Of a stretch of 64,000 bases of DNA, positions 34,401-40,578 are shown piece by piece. Position 1 is the first letter of the stretch. Each line of letters starts with the position of its first letter. The stretch is taken from NCBI GenBank assembly GCA_037576215.1, contig JBANDB010000011.1, positions 496,001 through 560,000 of the forward strand. The letters run 5' to 3'. Origin of the DNA: Armillaria gallica (taxonomy: Eukaryota; Basidiomycota; Agaricomycetes; Agaricales; Physalacriaceae). The notes under the pieces were generated by a model. The model was not told where the DNA came from. It searched no databases and saw only the letters and a program-made list of their open reading frames with translations. The position numbers and the translations under genes were made by a program.

Positions 34401-35799
34401 CAAACGTTTTCCGGGGTTGGTCAGCGTGGGCTTTAGCCGCGAAATCATTGGCATGGTGGAGAGCTCGTAAAGTGAGTTCTTCTTCCATCCGGACGGCGAG
34501 GATGGTGTCGCCCTCCTCGAGCTCCTCATCCCACCGCTCTTCAGGGTCAGCGTCCGGAAGTGGAAGAGGATTCTTGGCACACTGGCAGCGCCCAAATATT
34601 ACGTTTCCCGTTCGCCAGTTGACTGAGGGATTGTGGCGCTTAAGCCAGTCATGTCCGAGGTATACATCCCAGTTCCCTAGGTCGGTGACGGCTAAGTCAA
34701 TCCGTTTGCGATGCCCCCCAATGGAAAGGCAGAGCTCCACGAACTCCGTTACCTCCCCGCCCGCGTTTCTGGTCCCGTCGGCGTTATATACCGGGATGGG
34801 AACTTTCACCTTTCTAGTGTCGAGCTCGTGCTTCCTAACATAGGCTACGTTGATCGCGCTGCCGGTACAACCGCTGTCTAGCAGAGCCTTAGTGCTGAGG
34901 ACCTTTCGCCCTGTACATGGTTCGAGGACGACTGGGATCATTAGATCACTGGTGACCCCTCGTATATAACGGATGGGCTCCTGGAGCTCATAGAGGTGCT
35001 CGCGCGCGAGTTCCCCTTCGGTGCATAATGTATGGAGGAGGTCGTCGTTTAACTCTCCCAGGCGATCCCGATGGACCCAGAGGGAGAGGACGGTGCGAGC
35101 GGCATTGTCGTTCGGGGCTTGGCAGATCGCCCGTAGGGTCCAGTCGACCTCGAAAGGTTTTACCCATCCGAAATCGACCCGTGGGGAGGCGGGGATCGTT
35201 TCGGGAGCCACGGGAGCGACTGCTCGAGGGCTCTCCGGGTTTACGATCAAAGCCCTTCTTTGCTTTGACCGAAGGAAGGAGGTATCGTCTTCCTCGTCGG
35301 GTACTTCTTCTAGTGATACCGTATGCCCCCTCTTTACCGCCTGGGCGCTAGCGGAATCCCCCTGTTCATCGGCCTCGCGGTGTTCCTTCGGGTCTATTCC
35401 CGTGGAGTCGCGTCTTGATCCTCTGCGGACGAGGTGGGAGTTATGTACCCCAGAGGTGGTGCGTGGTCCTTGAGCACCGGTCCCGACTTTAACTCTTGAG
35501 TCGGCCTTATCCGCTACCTCTGGCTCGTACGAGCACTCGGGGCTCGACAGCCCCTCGTCGTTACCTGTAAACATCCGGGGCTGTTGCCCTGCATGGCCTA
35601 GCCCCGAGGGAGGAGGCGGCGTGACGTTGCCAGCTCTCCCCTGGTTTCCGTCCCAGGGGTTCACTCCGTTCGAGGTTCGGGTTGCTTCGTCAGAGTCCGG
35701 GGATAGCCCCGTCTCCACCCCATCCGATCGAGGGACGTCCCAAACGTTGGGACATTGCTGGGTCCTCGTCGTTGAGATGGGTGTCGCTATGGTAGGCAA
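31438..35799 (-). CDS. Gypsy Pol polyprotein with C-terminal chromodomain, about 1450 aa
   Basis: Numbering here starts at a TTG at 35799. The frame is open up to 36093 and the linker ESANRYNVLEDITHE upstream looks coding, so the true N-terminus is probably reached by frameshift or readthrough from Gag. The protease has LLDSGCTG at 306-313. Reverse transcriptase has LDVRWGY at 597-603 and YLDD at 661-664. RNase H is at about 805-920 (D809, D877). The integrase zinc site has C1052 and C1055, and its catalytic triad is D1085, D1145, E1181 (35-residue D-E spacing). A chromodomain at about 1378-1440 (DYFVKWKGW, NSWVREED) is expected to direct integration to particular chromatin. No in-frame stop interrupts it. 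Confidence 0.95.
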   Translation of the reverse strand: MPTIATPISTTRTQQCPNVWDVPRSDGVETGLSPDSDEATRTSNGVNPWDGNQGRAGNVTPPPPSGLGHAGQQPRMFTGNDEGLSSPECSYEPEVADKADSRVKVGTGAQGPRTTSGVHNSHLVRRGSRRDSTGIDPKEHREADEQGDSASAQAVKRGHTVSLEEVPDEEDDTSFLRSKQRRALIVNPESPRAVAPVAPETIPASPRVDFGWVKPFEVDWTLRAICQAPNDNAARTVLSLWVHRDRLGELNDDLLHTLCTEGELAREHLYELQEPIRYIRGVTSDLMIPVVLEPCTGRKVLSTKALLDSGCTGSAINVAYVRKHELDTRKVKVPIPVYNADGTRNAGGEVTEFVELCLSIGGHRKRIDLAVTDLGNWDVYLGHDWLKRHNPSVNWRTGNVIFGRCQCAKNPLPLPDADPEERWDEELEEGDTILAVRMEEELTLRALHHANDFAAKAHADQPRKTFEEIVPEHYHSFRDLFSKENFDELPARKPWDHAIELTPNAKSTLDCKVYPLNRNEQEQLDKFLDENLTSGRIRPSKSPFASPFFFVKKKDGTLRPVQDYRKLNEMTIKNRYPLPLISELIDKLRGAKYFTKLDVRWGYNNVRIREGDEEKAAFRTNRGLYEPTVMFFGLTNSPATFQWMMNDIFRDLVGEGKVTIYLDDILIFSKTQQEHRQIVQRILQRLRENKLFLKAEKCEFEVLETEYLGVIISENSVRMDPVKVAGIAEWPVPRRKKELQSFLGFTNFYRKFIRMYSKVVRPLTQLTGNAEWKWMEAQDRAFEELKRRMTEDMVLAIPTDDDPFRVEADASGGAVGAVLSQRQNGVWRLVAFMSKSLSATERNYEIYDKELLAIMLALSEWRHYLMGAKEDVEIWTDHQNLQYFRLPQKLNRRQARWVTELAEYHFTLHHKPGAQNVKADLLSRRQDHDQGHDDNDNIVILQDHHFRALILPTTSDVCQRIEEATRQEELWDEGIATSLNHQRGLTRQSGLLYYDGRIYIPRKKALRGEIISQHHNHITAGHPSIEKTKELVLRDYWWPKMKKDVEAYVKGCETCQRTKTSTAARAAPLYPNEIPTGPWTHISVDMITGLPDSNGHDAMLVIVDRFSKAIIPIACNVELSAEGWARILRDHVYARHGMPQVVISDRGPQFVSQFMKELYRMLDITPNASTAFHPQTDGQMERVNQEIEKYLRIFVNHRQTDWSDWLPLAEFAHNNRVHSATGKSPFMVLYGRNPRVLPKLTHPSSLANPAAQDFVKTMTNIHAETEKALQTAADRMKAQYDKKRRPSHPYQIGDKVWLDATNLHLPRPKKKLDDKRVGPFTILESVGASAYKLRLPPHWKIHPRFNEKLLTPYVPPAFPNQDTPPPPPPDLVDDEEEYEVEIILDTKSRQIRGRRGQKSRTTTDYFVKWKGWTREHNSWVREEDMIHAQDAIADFEQRHGAIQAVGTPALTRG

Positions 35800-36175
35800 C
35801 TTTTTGTTCGTTCTGTTCGCTCGTAATGAGTTACTTGGCGAACGCTTAGCCGGTTTAGGTATCCTGGGGACGGCGGCCCCGGTTCCTAGAGGAAGCTCGT
35901 GAGTTATGTCCTCAAGGACGTTGTACCGGTTCGCTGATTCTGTAGCTGGGCGCGAAGGGGAAGTCGTGAAATGGCGCGTAGGCCGTATATTGGTAGTAGG
36001 TTTTTTTTGGAAGTCGTGAAAGTAACCGGCCCCACACCCGGGGCTCGGGGTATAGCCGAATGCGTGGTAAGTAAAGCGTCTGTCGATACGTGACTAGTAG
36101 GTAATAGTACAAAGGAGGAGGAGCGCGCACCAGGGAGGTAACTGGTCGTCGCGGGCGAATCAGAACCCGGACGAC

Positions 36176-36350
36176 CTAATCTTTTACCTTTTCCGTTTCC
36201 GTAACTTCTGCGAGTGGCTCCGGTACCGCCTCAAGTGCGCGTACCTCCCGTTTCTCGCCTTTATGAGGGCAGTCCCGGCTGAGATGTCCTTTCTCGTCGC
36301 AGCGGAAGCACTTCCCTCCGCCATTTGTCAGGACTTTTTAGCGTCGATCT
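36176..36350 (-). CDS. Gag nucleocapsid zinc knuckle in the -1 frame
   Basis: Just past the gag stop (TGA, 36328-36330) a different frame encodes GGGKCFRCDEKGHLSRDCPH, a canonical CX2CX4HX4C retroviral-type zinc knuckle, and ends at TAG (36176-36178). It is reached by slipping back one base at about GCTAAAAAGTCC (near 36335), where an A-run precedes the stop. This could be a programmed -1 shift, but it lacks a perfect X XXY YYZ heptamer. Alternatively it is a single-base deletion in this copy. The knuckle binds element RNA during particle assembly. Confidence 0.75.
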
Positions 36351-38628
36351 CCATGGGGACCCCTGCCCCCTTGTGCGTGGTCTGATGAATTGGGACCCAC
36401 TTGGAGGCGGACGTCGTGGGTTTAGGCGCCTCCTTGGGTTTCGGGGCTGGACGGGCCTCGGGGGTCTTTGACGGAGGGGCCCCATGGCTTGGCCGTTTCT
36501 CGGGGTATTTATCGAGGCCTTGGGTCTGTTCGAAAATCTTTTGACGCTGGCGTTGTTCGTACATGAGGAGGATTCGATCCTTCCATTCCTCATAACTGCG
36601 TGGGACCGCGATTCCCAGGTTCGCAATTGCCGCCCCGTAGCCACGGGGTATCCCTTTCCGTACCGCTTGGACGAGTAACCCCCGCTCCGTCTGGTCAGCG
36701 AGACGGTTGGCCAACTTGGCCTCCCTTTCCAGTTTCCGAAAGAAGACATGGGCTGGCTCGTCCCCCATCTTCATCTCGCCCATCCTTTTCTCGTGTACCA
36801 ATTCGATGGCGGGGTCGCGGAACTGTTCGTGGAAGAGGTCGCAGAAGGCTTCCCAACTGGGGTAGCGATAGCGCGGACCCGCGTCGAAGTCCTCGTCTTC
36901 TTCGGGAGGTGCATGCGGTCCCGGGTCGACCAGGGTGTATCGGTACTTGGGGCGCTCGTGCACCCACCAGTCCTCTGCCTCCCCTTCGAGCAGCGAGACG
37001 GCCAGTCCTACCATAAGGGCCAGCCTCCCTTCGTAGTGGTACCGGAAAGTCTCGAAGTAGTGTTCGCAGGCTCCCAAGAACCGTTCGATGTCGTCGTGTT
37101 TTTCCCCAAAGGCCCTGGGCGGCTGCATTAGGATAGGTCGGACGCCGAGGAACGCGGGCGGGTGGGTGGCATCCCATTCTCCCGTCGGTCCTTGGCCTGG
37201 CGGGTCCCAGTCAGGGGGGCGCGGCACCGAGTGGTGATCTCGATCGGGTCCTCTCCTTGGCGGGCGACCCCTTCCAGGGAGAGGCGCCTTCTTCCTCCTT
37301 TCTTCTTCCAGTTCGTTCTGGAGACGGGTATTTTCGGCCCGTACGGCCGCAGCCTGACCTTCTATCCTGTCCATCTGTTCCTGCATTGTTTCGCTTGGAC
37401 CCGGGGGTAGGTCCTCTTCCATTTCTCCGTTGTCGCCTTCCGCCTCCCCCGAACCGGCAAGAAGATAACTCCTCCCCCTCCCATGGTATTCTCCCCTGCT
37501 CCTCCAGTTTACCTTCATCGTTTCAGGGGGGGAATCCGGCAAGGGTCCGGGTCCTTGCGTCATATAGTAGGAGTCAGGGACCCGCGTCGCCTGGTTCCCG
37601 GGGTAGGACTCTCGCGGTCGTGGCTGAGTATTCCCCGTCCAGGTCCAGTCAGTCCCCCTGAAGCTGAGCGAGGGGTAGGAGGGCACGTACCAGGGCGTCC
37701 TGCTCCTGTTCGGTTCGTGGGGGAATCCGCGGAAGTCGGTTCCCTGCCGCCGGGGGGTATCTTTCCCGGAATCGGTTCTCCCATATTCGGGCATCGATGA
37801 CACGTTCTCGTCCGTATCGAGGAAGCGGATCCCCTCGATCAACGGCGAGGTAGTAGTCCATGGTTTCTCTGTTCGGGGCGCGGAACCCGGCTCGTTGCTC
37901 GATGTCCTGCCATCGTAACTCCCAGGCCTCGCTACGCGCGGGGCCCAGTATTCGGATATCGACTCCTGAAAGAGCCGGCCACTCATAGTCCCCACCGTAG
38001 GGGTTGAGTGGGTCGTCGTCATCCCTAGGCCGTGGTGGCCCAGCGACGACGGGCTCGCTATCCGGAAGGGGTTCCGGTTCTCGAACGATGGATTCTGGGG
38101 GCGCGGGTTCTGGGGTGTTGGCTCGTGAGGGAGAGGAGGCGGGAGTAGCGGTTCTCGGAACGGAGGGGATAGGCTCACCCTCGTCCTCGTCCTCGTCAGA
38201 GGTAGAGATTCCAGGGATTCCTGGGGCGTGCGGAACTCCTCTGTTGTCCAGGATGATGAGGGGGATACTATTGTCTGAGTCGCTATCGCTGTCGATCTCG
38301 ATAGGTCTCCGAGCCGTCCCAAGCGTCCTACGAATGGGTTGTGTAGGTGGTCGTCGTAGGAGGGCCTCAAGTCGGGGCCCTCTGGCGGGGAGGCGTCGGG
38401 GGGTGTACTCGGGGGGCTCGGGCTCGGGTTCCTGAAGCCACGCGTTCTGCTCGTCCGCGCGGGCGGAGGTTCCTGCGGTGGGTTGAGTAAATCCTCGATC
38501 CTCATAGGGCCCCTGGTTGACCTGGAAGGAGACGTTTGTCTCTCCCTGCCAACGTGTTCGTACGATTGAGCGTTCTGTCCCCATGCCTGGTCTGACATAG
38601 GCGGGGTCGAGTCTGGGTAGTTCGACAT
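36328..38628 (-). CDS. Gypsy Gag frame, up to 766 aa
   Basis: The ATG is at 38626-38628. Residues 1-400 are low-complexity, rich in Ser, Pro, Arg and Thr. A coiled coil lies at about 413-447 (MQEQMDRIEGQAAAVRAENT). The capsid-like retrotransposon Gag domain is at about 505-700 (EAEDWW, SWEAFCDLFHEQFRDP, RKLEREAKLA). A basic Lys/Pro tail ends IDAKKS. The first 326 codons overlap the 385-codon frame at 37649-38806, whose composition looks more like genuine protein. So the real Gag may start further in, for example at a Met near residue 402 or 415. The usual chromovirus Gag is about 300 residues, which fits the shorter form. Confidence 0.75.
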   Translation of the reverse strand: MSNYPDSTPPMSDQAWGQNAQSYEHVGRERQTSPSRSTRGPMRIEDLLNPPQEPPPARTSRTRGFRNPSPSPPSTPPDASPPEGPDLRPSYDDHLHNPFVGRLGRLGDLSRSTAIATQTIVSPSSSWTTEEFRTPQESLESLPLTRTRTRVSLSPPFREPLLPPPLPHEPTPQNPRPQNPSFENRNPFRIASPSSLGHHGLGMTTTHSTPTVGTMSGRLFQESISEYWAPRVARPGSYDGRTSSNEPGSAPRTEKPWTTTSPLIEGIRFLDTDENVSSMPEYGRTDSGKDTPRRQGTDFRGFPHEPNRSRTPWYVPSYPSLSFRGTDWTWTGNTQPRPRESYPGNQATRVPDSYYMTQGPGPLPDSPPETMKVNWRSRGEYHGRGRSYLLAGSGEAEGDNGEMEEDLPPGPSETMQEQMDRIEGQAAAVRAENTRLQNELEEERRKKAPLPGRGRPPRRGPDRDHHSVPRPPDWDPPGQGPTGEWDATHPPAFLGVRPILMQPPRAFGEKHDDIERFLGACEHYFETFRYHYEGRLALMVGLAVSLLEGEAEDWWVHERPKYRYTLVDPGPHAPPEEDEDFDAGPRYRYPSWEAFCDLFHEQFRDPAIELVHEKRMGEMKMGDEPAHVFFRKLEREAKLANRLADQTERGLLVQAVRKGIPRGYGAAIANLGIAVPRSYEEWKDRILLMYEQRQRQKIFEQTQGLDKYPEKRPSHGAPPSKTPEARPAPKPKEAPKPTTSASKWVPIHQTTHKGAGVPMEIDAKKS

Positions 38629-38806
38629 AGTGTCGGGGAATCGGGGGTGGTGGTGGTACGATGAGAACTCCTCGTCGGTGGAGGAATCCCCGGATCTGTT
38701 CTTGGTATACTAAGACTAACGCGGCCGTAAGGAGGCACAGGAAGGTAGAGGCGATAATGGCGGCGCTGAGGGCTACTGTTTGTGTACCAGTCAAATCGGG
38801 AGTCAT
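37649..38806 (-). CDS. Extra gypsy frame upstream of Gag: 385-aa protein with N-terminal membrane helix
   Basis: The ATG is at 38804-38806 and there are 385 codons with no stop. Residues about 9-33 form a strong hydrophobic helix (TVALSAAIIASTFLCLLTAA), then a basic junction (HRRG), a proline run, and a long Pro/Glu/Asp-rich region with acidic runs (DSDSDSDNS, STSDEDEDEGE). The C-terminal 120 residues look folded (NPYGGDYEWPALSGVDIRI, WELRWQDIEQRAGF). It precedes Gag and overlaps the Gag frame by about 980 bp. An envelope gene would normally follow Pol, so this is not a standard env arrangement. I know of no named family. It may be an additional element protein or an N-terminal extension joined to Gag by a frameshift. 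Confidence 0.55.
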   Translation of the reverse strand: MTPDLTGTQTVALSAAIIASTFLCLLTAALVLVYQEQIRGFLHRRGVLIVPPPPPIPRHYVELPRLDPAYVRPGMGTERSIVRTRWQGETNVSFQVNQGPYEDRGFTQPTAGTSARADEQNAWLQEPEPEPPEYTPRRLPARGPRLEALLRRPPTQPIRRTLGTARRPIEIDSDSDSDNSIPLIILDNRGVPHAPGIPGISTSDEDEDEGEPIPSVPRTATPASSPSRANTPEPAPPESIVREPEPLPDSEPVVAGPPRPRDDDDPLNPYGGDYEWPALSGVDIRILGPARSEAWELRWQDIEQRAGFRAPNRETMDYYLAVDRGDPLPRYGRERVIDARIWENRFRERYPPAAGNRLPRIPPRTEQEQDALVRALLPLAQLQGD

Positions 38807-39120
38807 CGACCTCGCCTGCGCGGTGGTTCGATGTCCCGAATGAGCTGGGAGAGCTGGTAAAGGAGGAATTTAAGCAGGATGAGGGCAATGAGGTTTAAGA
38901 GAGAGAGACGCAGGGTGTCAATCAATGTTTGCCTCGTAGTCGTCGTATCCGCAGTAGTCGTAGGAGAAACGGTCGTAGTCGTCGTCGTGTGGGGGTCGGA
39001 CTGGTCGTTTAGGGTGTTTCCTTCCTTTACAAGCTTTGACAGGTCTGGACTGGCGTACTTTGGTGGTCGGTGTTGGGGGAGGGTTTTGTCGGTTTCGGGT
39101 GACTCGTTTCGTGGGCATGA
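38807..39120 (-). other. Gypsy leader with two overlapping short frames
   Basis: The first ATG after the 5' LTR (39116-39118) opens a 66-codon frame (to 38918) with a basic start (MPTKRVTRNRQN) and an acidic Tyr/Asp end. In the +1 frame an ATG-less open stretch of about 105 codons runs from 39120 to a TGA at 38804-38806 region. It passes through a Thr-rich segment (HTTTTTVSPTTTADTTTT) and a leucine-rich hydrophobic helix (LSLLNLIALILLKFLLYQL). Its TGA overlaps the ATG of the 385-codon frame as ATGA, a stop-start arrangement seen in coupled translation. Whether either frame is translated is unknown. Confidence 0.4.
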
Positions 39121-39155
39121 ACCTCTGCGGTTACACGGAGGGAGGTCCTAGGGGA

Positions 39156-39168
39156 AGCTTTGAGCTAA
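39156..39168 (-). other. Gypsy primer-binding site, self-priming type
   Basis: On the minus strand the 5' LTR is followed, after one G, by TTAGCTCAAAGCT. Its exact complement AGCTTTGAGCTAA lies inside the LTR (39328-39340, minus strand) at the predicted transcript 5' end. The 13-base match means the RNA's own 5' end can fold onto this site and prime reverse transcription, as in Tf1 of fission yeast, instead of using a tRNA. Confidence 0.8.
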
Positions 39169-39169
39169 C

Positions 39170-39534
39170 TGTTATGACCGGACCCGGGAATAACGGACTA
39201 GGCGTCTAACGATACACTACCTCGCACTTCGGGTAGATCGATAGAGCCGTGGCGTCTGCTACAGCGGAGCGGTAATACGCAGTGAACTCTCGGCAAGCGA
39301 GTAGAGTAAAGTCCGGGTGTATTAAACTTAGCTCAAAGCTGGGGTACAGTTTGGAAGCGGTGCTACTTATATACGATATACGGGTTCTAACAATAGCGAT
39401 GGTCTGCGGCTTCGTAAGGGGTTTTGGGGTTGATCGTTGGGGAAGCATGCCGAAGAGCCGGGATGCCGAGGTGCCGTATGGTGCCGAGGTGCCGGATAAG
39501 ATAAGATAAGGGAGAAAATGAATAAATCGTAACA
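39170..39534 (-). repeat. Gypsy 5' LTR
   Basis: This 365-bp LTR lies at the 5' end in element orientation. It contains the predicted TATA box and the start of the self-priming sequence. The target duplication TGCTC follows at 39535-39539. Confidence 0.95.
39328..39373 (-). promoter_or_regulatory. Gypsy LTR core promoter: TATA box and predicted start site
   Basis: On the minus strand TATATAAG (39366-39373) lies about 33 nt upstream of AGCTTTGAGCTAA (39328-39340). That spacing suits transcription initiation at or near 39340, which would place the 13-base self-priming sequence at the very 5' end of the RNA. The same layout is present in the 3' LTR. Confidence 0.65.
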
Positions 39535-39539
39535 TGCTC

Positions 39540-39700
39540 AGTGAATGGGCGTTGGAATAATAACTTCATTGCCAAGATGGTTGTCTTCATACTTTCATTA
39601 GATGTATGAATAGGCAGAAACACGATAAATTGAGCTATAGCTACATGAAAGATATCGAAGGATCTATTCATATCTCGAGAAAGAAAAAGACGTCCAGGAA
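39540..39700 (-). pseudogene. Family Y copy 2, right part
   Basis: This continues the Y copy interrupted by the gypsy element. GTAGAAACACGATAAATTCGA-type sequence at 51170-51190 corresponds to GCAGAAACACGATAAATTGAG here, followed by a shared CTACATGAAAGATATC. On the minus strand it reads SFDIFHVAIAQFIVFLPIHTS. Minor base changes and missing donors suggest decay. Confidence 0.45.
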
Positions 39701-40578
39701 CCAGGACGTCCGGAAAATTCAGGTGATAGTAGATACAGCTTGCCTTGAGTTCATGTCATTCCCACCAGTAAGCAGAGTCCCTGCACCTCGTACAGTCGGC
39801 AAGATCCGCCTCACGTTCCAGTTGGAGGTCTCTCAATGACTACAGACTAGACAGAAGTGAACGTGAGAATCTGCGCCTCATTCCTTGACGCCACGTACAT
39901 GTTCCGATATTTAAACGGTTCCCGAAGCCCGGAGTGATGTGATTCCTGAGGTTGACCTGTAGCGGCTGCCGACACGTCTCTACATGCCGATATTTCTCGT
40001 AAGTCAGACCTAGTTGACCTGAAAAAAGAGCCGGCTCAAAAAGCACGCGATAGTAATACCGGTGCGTCTAATACACTGGTAGAAGATTAAGTGAAGATAA
40101 CAGGGAAACGCAATTATACCTTACCATCATTTTATTGCGTTCAATATGTCGGGATGAACTGATAGGCATGTCCTTGTATTGACCCGGAGCGTCAGACTCG
40201 GAGTCACGCCAGGGGTTCAAAATGACGAGTGTGAATACGGCCCTCCATAGGCCTCCCGATAATCAACGAGATATGCAAACGTTACATTCCCCTGATGCAA
40301 TGTGACGTTCTCGGTATTCGGGACGGCTTCACAACTAAAAATGTGCTCAACCAGCTTCTCAGCCATCTCCGCAATGAATGGGAGGAGCACGCCCGGCTCG
40401 CTCATAGAAGCACTAGCACGATATCCCACCAACACCGCCCAACATACTCGAAAATGGTATCAGGCCAATCCCGCCAGCAAGCCGCTTAAGTAGATGCTCG
40501 CAGGAGAGTAAAGTCCCCTGTAATGCCGATAATACGGATCATCAACGATAAACAGGGATACGCCTCTGGAACGTCGGC

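Larger units (their letters stand above)
31073..39534 (-). mobile_element. Full-length Ty3/gypsy chromovirus LTR retrotransposon
   Basis: Two 365-bp LTRs (31073-31437, 39170-39534) start TGTTATGACC and end CGTAACA on the plus strand, with only two differences that I can see (one near 31285/39382, one near 31397/39494). The target duplication is TGCTC (31068-31072, 39535-39539). In element orientation the order is 5' LTR, self-complementary primer site, leader frames, a 385-codon frame, Gag, zinc knuckle in the -1 frame, then Pol (protease, reverse transcriptase, RNase H, integrase, chromodomain). The C-terminal chromodomain makes it a chromovirus. Pol is intact. It is somewhat older than the copia element but still young. 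Confidence 0.97.

Noticed and set aside
36484..38435. Several 60-140 codon plus-strand frames within the gypsy gag region
   Set aside because: These are shadows of high-GC coding sequence on the other strand. They have no conserved domain.
38879..39151. Plus-strand frame with a valine-rich repeat in the gypsy leader
   Set aside because: It is the antisense of the Thr/Asp-rich leader repeat (GTCGTC runs) and lies opposite to the direction of every element gene.
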